Of a stretch of DNA of 5,687 nt, positions 1 to 5,600 are shown piece after piece. A program made the translations under genes and the position numbers. Each line of letters opens with the position of its first letter. The first letter of the stretch is position 1. Source of the DNA: Kofleriaceae bacterium (lineage in GTDB: Bacteria > Myxococcota_A > Polyangia > Haliangiales > Haliangiaceae); contig JAHEAK010000384.1 in assembly GCA_024642805.1 (NCBI GenBank), forward strand, positions 1-5,687, in the 5' to 3' direction. The notes below the pieces were generated by a model, which saw nothing but the letters and a program-made list of their open reading frames with translations, had not been told where the DNA came from and made no database searches.

Positions 1-416
1 TTCATGCTGCCATCGCTCTGCGCACTGAGAATGTGCAGCGAACCGATGCCGTCAATGACGGCCAGGGTGATGCCTTCCTTGCCTGCCGCCAGTGAGAAGG
101 CGCGCGCGCCTCGAATCGGAACCAGGGCGGGTTCGGCTTTGCCGTCGAGGGCGGGCCAGAAGCGCACGCCGCCCATGGAATCGCGCGTCATGGCCATGGC
201 GCCATCGTCGGAAAGCACGACCATGTCGATGTTGTTGGAGTGGGGAACGCCGGTGGTGCGAGCTGCCATGCTCGGTCCCTGGCCAAGCACCAGGTCGCGA
301 TGCGATGCGATGGGGCTGGCTTCGGTGTCGAGTGCCGAGCTTGTCGCTGTCGGTTGGCTACTGCTTCGGCAAGCGACCAGGGCAAAGAGCAGGGTGGAGA
401 GGACTCGCAGTTTCAT
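1..416 (-). CDS. Lipoprotein with beta-propeller-like repeats, C-terminus cut by window edge
   Basis: Reading the minus strand from the ATG at 416 gives 138 residues with no stop before the left edge, so the gene continues outside the window. The N-terminus is a classic lipoprotein signal: MKLR, a hydrophobic stretch, then the lipobox LVAC with the lipidated cysteine at residue 16. Arg follows at +2, so by the E. coli sorting rule (no Asp at +2) the outer membrane is the likely destination. After a Ser/Thr-rich linker, residues about 63-138 alternate strand-like segments with small turns (VVLSDDGAMAMT, GGVRFWPALDG, ITLAVIDGIG, LHILSA), as in WD40 or similar propeller blades. The start overlaps the stop of the upstream cytochrome gene in ATGA (416-413), which points to translational coupling and a shared role in the envelope. 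The exact function is unknown. The lipobox is seen directly; the propeller fold is inferred from pattern only. Confidence 0.82.
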   Translation of the reverse strand, partial: MKLRVLSTLLFALVACRSSSQPTATSSALDTEASPIASHRDLVLGQGPSMAARTTGVPHSNNIDMVVLSDDGAMAMTRDSMGGVRFWPALDGKAEPALVPIRGARAFSLAAGKEGITLAVIDGIGSLHILSAQSDGSM

Positions 417-2356
417 AGGGTTTCCAGGTAGGCGACCAGAGCGTCGACATCGTGGGCCTTCAGTTGGGAAAGCTTGCCCATGCCGTGCACCGATCCGTTT
501 TCCAGCAGGAGGTCTCGCAGGGTAGCAGCACTGCCATCATGGTAATAGGGGGCACTGGCGGCCAATCCGATAAGCGAGGGGGTGTTGACCTTCGGCAAAT
601 CGTCGCTGAATTCGTAGCTCTTGCCGTCGGAGTAGTTGACGCCGGCGTGGCAGCTTGCGCAGCCGAGTTCCTTGCTGGCAAAGAGCTCCTTGCCGCGCGC
701 ACTGGCACTGGCCAGGGTGCTCTGGCTCGAGCTTTTCATCGTGCGCACGGCGGGCAGCGATTCGAGATAGGCCTGCAGATCGGAAGCATCGCTTGGCGCG
801 ATACCCGAGCCGCCCAGGCGCACGACGGTGTGCATCAGGCTGGTGTGCAGGTCCTTGTCTTGACCGTCCCATTTGAAGGGATGGGTGCCGACCAGACGCC
901 CGGCGAGAAGCGGCGTCTGCAAGTCAGTTCCGCCAATGCGCCAGCTGAGACCATCGTTGCGGGCCTCGGGATGACAGTTGCCGCACGACATGGATCCCGC
1001 GCTCGACAGGCGTCCATCGTTGCCTTTGTGGAAGAGGGCGCGGCCTCGCTGGGCCGCCTCGCTCAGCTTGGACTTGCTCAGCGCGGGCGACCAGGCAAGG
1101 GTTCCTGGGTCCTGGCCCTCGGGATGGATGCGAGCCACGCGCTTGTCGAAGGAGCAGTGCACAAAGAGGTCGCCATTGTCGGCGATGGCGATGCCGTCGG
1201 GACCGCAGCTGTGCGTGTCGTGTTGAATGCTCCAGTTGACGTGATTTTGGATGCTGGCGCTCGAGGTGTTGCGCAAGCCGTAGACCTGGTCATTGGCCAT
1301 GTCGGCGATGTACAGGGCATCGCGAGCTTCGTCGTAGGCGAGTGCGCGTGGCATCTGAACGCGAACGTGCGCGCGACCAGGCGCATTCCAGGAGCGCGGA
1401 AGAAAGGCCAGACGATGCAAGATGGGCGGGTTGCCCTGCGCGGATCCGCCGTAGACGCTCTGCGACTCTTGACGACCTGTGATGGCCGCTAGCGGCGTGC
1501 TTTGTTGGTAGGCGACCACTGCGGTGTCTCCGACGAAGGTCGCGGCAAAGGCGTTGCGCGCGTAGCGCTCGGGCACGCGCTGGCGGCTGTCGATGGCGTT
1601 GTTGTCGGGATCGCTGACGGAAATCTCGGTGTGCAGCGCTTGGAAGCGCAGTCTCGGCTCTGTGCCCTCCGCGCTGAGCGTGAGGCGGGCGATGGCGGCG
1701 GTGCCAAGGAAGCTCACCATGGCTTCACGACCATCGGCGGAAATGGCAACGGCGCGCGGCTCGGGGCCGATGTCCAGCGACCAGCGCTCACTGGCGTCGC
1801 CGGTATCAAAGGCTTGCAAGCTGCGCCCGGCGATGCTGCTGACCAAGAGGGTCTTGCCATCCGGTGTGAGAGCCAGGCCGTAGGGCTCGGCCTTGGTTTG
1901 GATGTAGCTGGCCCTGCCAAGCGAATCCGAATACGGGATGACCGCGATGCGATCGCCGTTGCGATCAGCGACGAAGACACGCTTGCCGCGGGCATCGACG
2001 CACAGCAATCCGGCCGCGGTGCCGATGACTTGTGCGTCGACTTGCTTGGCCTCGCTATCGAGCAAGCTGAGAGTGCCGGTCTCGCCATCGATGACCAGCG
2101 CTCCGCCTGCAATGGCGGCGATGCTGCTGCCGGTGAGTGAGCCCTGGTCGAGCTTGTTGCCCCTGGCGTGGGCCCGGTGGGTGCTCGGCTTAGCGGTGAG
2201 CATGGCGAAGTTGGTCGCGGCCGTGACATCGCCCGGGGCGATGATGGGCGAGGGCGGCCGCCTTATGCTTTTGGCCATCGCTGGGTGCGCCGAGAGCCCT
2301 GAGGCGCTGAGTAGAAGTCCGGAGGCCAGCGTGACGAAGAGGGCGTGGGCTTTCAT
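413..2356 (-). CDS. Secreted beta-propeller / di-haem cytochrome c (MauG/CcpA-like) fusion protein
   Basis: A 647-residue exported protein. Residues 1-28 form a Sec signal peptide (MKAH, hydrophobic core, AMA before K29). Residues about 75-425 contain repeated propeller-type blades (for example VDARGKRVFVADRNGD, LALTPDGKTLLVSS, VAISADGREAMVSF, ALYIADMANDQVYGL, GIAIADNGDLFVHCS), similar to YVTN/NHL repeats. Residues about 434-647 are a di-haem cytochrome c region: CGNCH at 458-462 and CASCH at 566-570 bind covalent haem c. Family marks include RGRALF before haem 1, FKWDGQ near 494, NTPSLIGLA and PYYHDGS (603-609), and HGMGKLS near the end, where Met626 could be the distal ligand of haem 2. Members of this superfamily reduce peroxide or, like MauG, oxidise protein side chains; which applies here cannot be read. 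It is periplasmic or surface-exposed. A 233-bp gap precedes the gene, so it may have its own promoter, and it is translationally coupled to the lipoprotein gene after it. No strong Shine-Dalgarno is visible; the start is chosen by the signal peptide. Confidence 0.9.
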   Translation of the reverse strand: MKAHALFVTLASGLLLSASGLSAHPAMAKSIRRPPSPIIAPGDVTAATNFAMLTAKPSTHRAHARGNKLDQGSLTGSSIAAIAGGALVIDGETGTLSLLDSEAKQVDAQVIGTAAGLLCVDARGKRVFVADRNGDRIAVIPYSDSLGRASYIQTKAEPYGLALTPDGKTLLVSSIAGRSLQAFDTGDASERWSLDIGPEPRAVAISADGREAMVSFLGTAAIARLTLSAEGTEPRLRFQALHTEISVSDPDNNAIDSRQRVPERYARNAFAATFVGDTAVVAYQQSTPLAAITGRQESQSVYGGSAQGNPPILHRLAFLPRSWNAPGRAHVRVQMPRALAYDEARDALYIADMANDQVYGLRNTSSASIQNHVNWSIQHDTHSCGPDGIAIADNGDLFVHCSFDKRVARIHPEGQDPGTLAWSPALSKSKLSEAAQRGRALFHKGNDGRLSSAGSMSCGNCHPEARNDGLSWRIGGTDLQTPLLAGRLVGTHPFKWDGQDKDLHTSLMHTVVRLGGSGIAPSDASDLQAYLESLPAVRTMKSSSQSTLASASARGKELFASKELGCASCHAGVNYSDGKSYEFSDDLPKVNTPSLIGLAASAPYYHDGSAATLRDLLLENGSVHGMGKLSQLKAHDVDALVAYLETL

Positions 2357-2589
2357 GGCCTGTGCAAACGCACGGATGGGCGCGCGGATCTAGTGTCAGG
2401 CCCCCGAGTTGGCCGCCCGAGCTCGGCCGATGTAGGTCTTGCGCTTCGTGGTGGGGCAGGCGGGGCGGCCTATGGGCCACCTGCTCCCTGCGCCAAGGCC
2501 CTGCACGACGTGGCGCTCGCTCACCGGGCTTGTCGTTGCCGGGCCTGGCCGTCCAGGTGGGGGCCTGAATCCCTTTTAATTGCGAGGTA
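2357..2589. other. Intergenic gap between HD gene and cytochrome gene (same strand)
   Basis: This 233-bp gap separates two minus-strand genes. A short hairpin, CCTGG/CCAGG with a 4-nt loop (2544-2557), lies about 30 nt after the HD gene's stop, but no T-run follows it on the minus strand, so it is not a convincing intrinsic terminator. A second small element, GTGC-N4-GCAC (2362-2373), sits just before the cytochrome start and could partly hide its weak ribosome-binding region. I found no convincing -35/-10 pair. The length leaves room for a separate promoter for the cytochrome-lipoprotein pair. Confidence 0.4.
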
Positions 2590-3573
2590 TTAGCGTGCAG
2601 CCGCGAGCAGCTCGGAGCCCGAGACCCACTCGAGGTAGTACTCGAACTCACGGCGCGCTTCCAGCTCGCCCGCTTCCACCAGTGCCTCGAGGGACTTGAT
2701 GATCTCGCCGAGCTCTTTGGAGGGCGCCAGGCCAAAGTGCTCCATCAGGGCGTTGCCAAGACCCTTCGGCAGGTTGGGCAGGCGGGAGTCCTCTTCGCGC
2801 ACCGCGTCGATGCGATCGGAGAGAGCGCTGATTTGGAAGAGCAGCTGCCGGCGCCGGCCAGGGCGCTTGGAGGTGATGTCGGCGCGGCTGAGGTCGAGAA
2901 GATCGGTGAGGTGCTCGTCCATCTCACGCGCGAAGCGGCGCACCGCCGAGTCGGTCCAGTCCTCTTCGTACTGCGCCGAGCGCAGATGGTACTTGATGAG
3001 GAAGCGCACCTTGCGGCGCAGCTCGCTCTCGAAAGGCATGCGCCTATTGAGCTTGTCGAACATGCGCGCCCCGACTTCGGCGTGCCCGTGAAAGTGCACA
3101 CCCGTCTTGGTAAAGGTGCGAGTAGGAACTTTACCAATATCGTGCAGAAGGGCTCCCCAGCGCACAGCGGGGCGTTTTACGGCTTGCTTGACCACGAGCT
3201 TGGTGTGCTCCCACACGTCCTTGTGATGGCGGCCGGCCTCCTGTTGCAGGTGTCGGGTGGCCTCGAGCTCAGGGTAGAACTCGGCTAGAAAGCCGATGAT
3301 GCGCAGCCATTCCAGAGCCACTTCGGCGTGGTTTTGCAGGAGCGGCTCGGTCATGGCCTCGACGAGCTTGGCGGGCTCGACCTCGCGCAGGGAGTCCAGC
3401 TGGGCCCGACAGGCCTCGCTTACTTCCTCGGGAGGAAGCTCGCCGGTTTGGCCGATGCGAGTGGCCAGGGCCATGAGAGTGAGCGGGTCACGAGACACGA
3501 TCGACGGCAGAAAGGTGGCCACCTCATCGAGGGGACAGCTGTGAACTTCGTCGACGACACTCTGCATGCTCAT
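2590..3573 (-). CDS. Stand-alone HD-domain protein resembling tRNA CCA-adding enzyme without its nucleotidyltransferase head
   Basis: A 327-residue cytoplasmic protein (no signal peptide or membrane segment). Residues about 27-110 match the neck of class II CCA-adding/poly(A) polymerases: a DPLTL stretch, helices, then a GFLAEFYPEL element where those enzymes have GLL..PEL. The HD domain follows: HHKDVWEHT at 116-124, ALLHDIGK at 141-148 (the HD pair is H144/D145), FHGHAEVGA at 161-169 and a conserved H196 in IKYHLR, all possible metal ligands; then DLLDLSRAD ending at 232. The C-terminus (GLGNALMEHFGL, then SKELGEIIKSLE) resembles the tRNA-contacting tail. The N-terminal head, with its GGxxRD and DxD catalytic signatures, is absent, so it should not add CCA; a phosphohydrolase role on nucleotides or RNA is likelier, but the substrate is unknown. 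I chose the ATG at 3573 because GGTGG precedes it by 7 nt; an in-frame ATG at 3606 would add 11 residues but has no ribosome site, and ATG 3567 is also possible. Confidence 0.87.
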   Translation of the reverse strand: MSMQSVVDEVHSCPLDEVATFLPSIVSRDPLTLMALATRIGQTGELPPEEVSEACRAQLDSLREVEPAKLVEAMTEPLLQNHAEVALEWLRIIGFLAEFYPELEATRHLQQEAGRHHKDVWEHTKLVVKQAVKRPAVRWGALLHDIGKVPTRTFTKTGVHFHGHAEVGARMFDKLNRRMPFESELRRKVRFLIKYHLRSAQYEEDWTDSAVRRFAREMDEHLTDLLDLSRADITSKRPGRRRQLLFQISALSDRIDAVREEDSRLPNLPKGLGNALMEHFGLAPSKELGEIIKSLEALVEAGELEARREFEYYLEWVSGSELLAAAR

Positions 3574-3580
3574 TTCGCAG

Positions 3581-3585
3581 CCACC
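3581..3585 (-). promoter_or_regulatory. Ribosome-binding site deciding the HD gene start
   Basis: On the minus strand GGTGG lies 7 nt before the ATG at 3573. It is one base off the ideal GGAGG and well spaced. No such site precedes the upstream in-frame ATG at 3606, which favours the shorter protein. A perfect 10-bp AT-rich palindrome, TTATCGATAA (3588-3597), sits directly upstream and would then fall in the untranslated leader. Confidence 0.5.
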
Positions 3586-3681
3586 GATTATCGATAAGCG
3601 GGCCATAGGTCAAGTTGCATGGAAGAGCTGGACGAGGGAAGCGATCCTCCGGTCGCACCTGCTGGGCCCGCCCAGGTGGGA

Positions 3682-3731
3682 GTTGTCCGGGACGTCCGGG
3701 GCTTGCGTTGTCCGGGACGTTTGGGACAACG
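3682..3731. repeat. Two-copy tandem repeat, 25-bp period
   Basis: GTTGTCCGGGACGT occurs at 3682-3695 and again, identical, at 3707-3720. Similarity runs on through two mismatches and GGG to 3700 and 3725, giving 17 of 19 matches at a 25-bp offset. Each copy contains the near-palindrome GTCCGGGAC. The second copy forms the left arm of the adjacent hairpin; the first copy could pair with the same right arm (GTTGTCC with GGACAAC at 3724-3730), so two alternative structures are possible. Confidence 0.85.
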
Positions 3732-3746
3732 CGAGCCCTTCGGACG
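3693..3746. repeat. Long inverted repeat (15-bp stem plus 5-bp outer stem)
   Basis: The arm GGGCTTGCGTTGTCC (3699-3713) pairs with GGACAACGCGAGCCC (3724-3738): 15 consecutive pairs with a single T-G wobble on the plus strand, closing a 10-nt loop. After a 1x3 internal loop, CGTCC (3693-3697) pairs with GGACG (3742-3746). Such a stem is very unlikely by chance in a window of this size. No T-run follows immediately on either strand, so it is not a standard intrinsic terminator; a runs-of-T stretch starts only about 25 nt downstream on the plus strand. It may be a regulatory leader hairpin, an mRNA-end structure, a protein-binding site or a dispersed genomic repeat. Confidence 0.85.
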
Positions 3747-3826
3747 GCCTTGGAACAAAGTCCTTTTGCTACCCGTTTTGCTGTGAGGTGGCGTGCAAAG
3801 AAATCAGTGTAGGTTGAGATCGCACC

Positions 3827-4066
3827 TTGGAACGGAGATTGTATGTTTACAGTGGCATGGTTGGACGTATCACCGAGAAACATCTCTCAGAAGCCGAGAA
3901 GACTTTTCCGGGCATTGCGGCCATGTACCAGTCTCTCGCCCGTAAGCCAGCGACATTCTTGCAGTTGGTTTGGATTTACGAGACGACCCTCGCGCCTGAT
4001 CCCAGCGCCCTCGCCCTGGCCTAGTCCAAAGACTGGCTGGCGATCACCCTGGCCAGCCTGTCGTAG
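3827..4066 (+). pseudogene. Possible truncated remnant of a carboxymuconolactone decarboxylase/AhpD-like gene
   Basis: The frame runs from TTG at 3827 (or ATG at 3857) to TAG at 4022-4024, then continues for 13 sense codons to a second TAG at 4064-4066. The translation has the order of elements seen at the start of CMD-family peroxidase-like proteins: SEAEKTFPGIAAMYQSLA, RKPATFLQLVWIYETTL, a short turn, then SKDWLAITLASLS, which resembles the KELIALAVS helix that normally runs into the CxxC...H active site. A one-base shift near 4056 gives ACRRSCQEVAL, a poor version of that site. The C-terminal half of the family is missing because murI begins 90 bp later. Neither candidate start has a well-spaced ribosome site. 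If intact it could instead be a 55-65 residue protein ending at 4024. Family resemblance is by eye only. Confidence 0.35.
4035..4058 (+). repeat. Short hairpin between the remnant and murI
   Basis: GGCTGGC (4035-4041) pairs with GCCAGCC (4052-4058) around a 10-nt loop. No T-run follows, so termination is not supported. It lies about 100 bp before the murI start and could be a chance structure in GC-rich DNA. Confidence 0.35.
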
Positions 4067-4156
4067 ATCGTGCCAAGAAGTCGCACTGTCCGGAGTGGCA
4101 ACGATCCCGCGTTCAGCTAGTTTGCCCCGCGGCGACGAGCCTGCGAGAGTCCAGCC

Positions 4157-4954
4157 ATGAGCGCAGCCATTGGTGTTTTCGACTCCGGATTGGGCGGACT
4201 GACCGTCGTCCGGGAGCTGCGCAAGCGCTTTCCCGCTCACAGTATTTGCTACCTGGGCGACACCGCTCGCGTGCCTTACGGCACCAAGAGCGCACGAACC
4301 GTTGAGCGCTACGCCCTGCGCTGTCAGGAATTCCTGCTGAAGCAAGATGTTGGGCTCTTGATGGTGGCCTGCAACACGGCGTCCGCCAATGCCCTGCCAG
4401 CCATGGTCGCCAGCTCCCCTGTCCCCGTCATCGGAGCCGTCGAGCCTGGGGCCCTGACCGCCCTGGCGGCCTCGCGGAGCAAGCGAATCGCCGTCCTTGG
4501 CACCCTGGGAACGATTCGCTCCGGCGCCTACGAAGCCGCGATTCGCAAACAAGACGAAAGTGCACACGTGGTGGGTATGGCGTGCCCGCTCTTTGTGCCT
4601 CTTGCCGAAGAGGGCTGGGGGCACACAGACATAGCCGAGGCGATCGCCGACCGCTACCTCTCAGAACTCTTCGCAGGCGAACCCGATGTCGATACCTTGG
4701 TCCTCGGCTGCACGCATTACCCCTTGCTTCGCGACGTCATCGCCAAGGTCTGCAAGGCACGCGCGCCCCTGCCAGTCACGATCGTCGATTCCGCAGCGGC
4801 CATGGCTGACCAGGCCGCTGGATATTTGAGCGCAGCAGCCGGGCAGACGCAGGCACCTCTCCGTTGTTTCGTGACCGACGCATCGCGCATGGATGAGCTG
4901 GCGCCTCGCTTCTTGGGCGAGGCCCTCGAGGCTCCCGAGATGGTCGACTTGTAG
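4157..4954 (+). CDS. murI: Glutamate racemase
   Basis: This 265-residue cytoplasmic enzyme interconverts L- and D-glutamate, supplying D-glutamate for the peptidoglycan stem peptide; it needs no cofactor and uses two cysteines as acid/base. All hallmarks are present: IGVFDSGLGGLTV at the start (Asp9, Ser10), GDTARVPYG at 34-42, ACNTASA with catalytic Cys72, CPLFVPLAEEGW at 143-154, and LGCTHYPLL with catalytic Cys185 and His187, then IVDSA at 209-213. Length is typical for the family (about 255-285). The ATG at 4157 is the natural start because the conserved FDSG motif begins only seven residues in; the ribosome site is weak (GAGAG, 7 nt upstream). It stands alone on the plus strand, divergent from the HD gene and convergent with the DUF1232 gene, with no visible operon partner. 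Nothing suggests it is inactive or recently transferred. Confidence 0.97.
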   Translation: MSAAIGVFDSGLGGLTVVRELRKRFPAHSICYLGDTARVPYGTKSARTVERYALRCQEFLLKQDVGLLMVACNTASANALPAMVASSPVPVIGAVEPGALTALAASRSKRIAVLGTLGTIRSGAYEAAIRKQDESAHVVGMACPLFVPLAEEGWGHTDIAEAIADRYLSELFAGEPDVDTLVLGCTHYPLLRDVIAKVCKARAPLPVTIVDSAAAMADQAAGYLSAAAGQTQAPLRCFVTDASRMDELAPRFLGEALEAPEMVDL

Positions 4955-4967
4955 CCGAATTCGAGCT

Positions 4968-5558
4968 CTAAACCAGTGCTTTGAGGTCTTCTTCGGCCTT
5001 GGCCCGCTCGAGCAGATCGATGATCGACGAAGGCTTCTTGAAGCGATCGGAGATGTCGTCCTCGATGATCGGGTAGTCGGTGCGAAACTCGAGTCCGTCT
5101 TCGTAGAGCGTCTCTTGTAGCTCGTCGCTCTCAAAGTATTGGGTGACCGTCTTGTTCTTGTGGGTGCGCTTGCGCAAGAGGTCCACTTTGGAGGCCAGCC
5201 AGCTGTACAGCTCGCCCATGGCCTCTTGACAGACCGCGAGCTCCTCATCGAGGGATTCAAAGAACTCGGGAAAGCGGCTGCGGAAGAACTCTTCATCCTC
5301 ATCATCGCTGCCGACGCCCATCTTGAGGGCCAGGCGAATGATCAGACAATCATCAGCGTAGCTTGCAAAGTTGTCTCGGTCGGAGATGAGATCGTGCGGA
5401 GAGACTGCATAGATGATTGCGCCAATCATCAGCTCTCTGGTTTCTCGACTCAGATTCTCATCGGTGCTGGCTTCGTAGAGAATCTTGATGTCAAAAGGCA
5501 GGCTGACCAGCCAAGACCGCATTGTTTTGACAAAGCGACCTGATAGTTCCGCGTCCAC
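4968..5558 (-). CDS. YkvA-like (DUF1232) family protein with acidic C-terminal extension
   Basis: A 196-residue protein. Residues about 16-80 match the DUF1232/YkvA pattern: a helix, LSRETRELMIGAIIY, then AVSPHDLISD (51-60), a short loop and YADDCLIIRLALKMG (67-81), corresponding to the family's YlisPiDliPd...G.lDD core. The function of the family is not established. The family's core can be membrane-associated, but no strong transmembrane helix stands out here. Residues about 84-196 are highly charged and acid-rich (SDDEDEEFF; later EDDISDRFKK and ERAKAEEDLK), probably helical, and I do not recognise them. The start is GTG at 5558, supported by a strong AGAGGA site 6 nt upstream; an in-frame ATG at 5522 is less well supported. 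It ends 13 bp from the murI stop, tail to tail, with no terminator between them. Confidence 0.88.
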   Translation of the reverse strand: MDAELSGRFVKTMRSWLVSLPFDIKILYEASTDENLSRETRELMIGAIIYAVSPHDLISDRDNFASYADDCLIIRLALKMGVGSDDEDEEFFRSRFPEFFESLDEELAVCQEAMGELYSWLASKVDLLRKRTHKNKTVTQYFESDELQETLYEDGLEFRTDYPIIEDDISDRFKKPSSIIDLLERAKAEEDLKALV

Positions 5559-5564
5559 GAGTGT

Positions 5565-5570
5565 TCCTCT
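5565..5570 (-). promoter_or_regulatory. Ribosome-binding site fixing the GTG start of the DUF1232 gene
   Basis: AGAGGA on the minus strand lies 6 nt before GTG 5558. It is the clearest Shine-Dalgarno in the window and decides in favour of this GTG over the ATG 36 nt further in. Confidence 0.7.
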
Positions 5571-5584
5571 TTCCGTTGCGTCAA

Positions 5585-5600
5585 GGGTGATGAATCACCC
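5585..5600. promoter_or_regulatory. Palindrome GGGTGAT-N2-ATCACCC in the leader of the DUF1232 gene
   Basis: Two perfect 7-bp arms are separated by 2 bp, centred about 34 bp upstream of the GTG start. The compact 16-bp dyad has the shape of a dimeric repressor operator. A looser inverted repeat, AGGTT/AACCT (5601-5605 with 5623-5627), adjoins it. A weak promoter match (TTGGGA, 17 bp, ATTCAT on the minus strand) would place the dyad over the -10 region, but the -10 fits poorly. With arms this short, a chance origin cannot be excluded. Confidence 0.35.

Larger units (their letters stand above)
3574..4156. other. 583-bp divergent intergenic region between HD gene and murI
   Basis: This gap lies between the minus-strand HD gene and the plus-strand murI, so it should hold promoters for both. 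From the HD side it contains the HD leader, an inverted repeat CACCTG/CAGGTG (3656-3661 with 3673-3678) enclosing a nested CTGGGC/GCCCAG palindrome, the long hairpin (3693-3746), a lower-GC stretch (about 3750-3870), and a decayed frame (3827-4066). About 90 bp of further sequence leads to murI. Only a weak GAGAG (4145-4149) stands before the murI ATG. I could not identify a sigma70-type or sigma54-type promoter with confidence. Confidence 0.5.

Noticed and set aside
452..2140. Long plus-strand open frames (346 and 212 codons) opposite the cytochrome gene
   Set aside because: They are mirror frames caused by the strong third-position GC bias of the minus-strand gene; they have no recognisable motifs, and the minus strand has a signal peptide, propeller repeats and two haem sites.
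2398..2526. Short minus-strand frame (about 42 codons from a GTG) ending in a basic stretch, in the gap before the cytochrome gene
   Set aside because: There is no ribosome site I can defend, no recognised family, and the frame is too short in GC-rich DNA to mean much.
3843..4160. 105-codon plus-strand frame with a good GGAG ribosome site and a stop overlapping the murI start
   Set aside because: The spacing and ATGA overlap are attractive, but the product is Arg/Ser/Pro-rich with low-complexity stretches, as expected of an out-of-frame reading; the neighbouring frame looks more protein-like.
3887..4624. 245-codon minus-strand frame opposite murI
   Set aside because: Most of it is antisense to the clearly recognised glutamate racemase and its composition is typical of a shadow frame.
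4957..4968. GAATTCGAGCTC, identical to adjoining EcoRI and SacI sites of common cloning polylinkers, between murI and the DUF1232 gene
   Set aside because: The match stops after 12 bp, both flanking genes end naturally, and the next bases do not follow a polylinker, so a vector junction is not supported.
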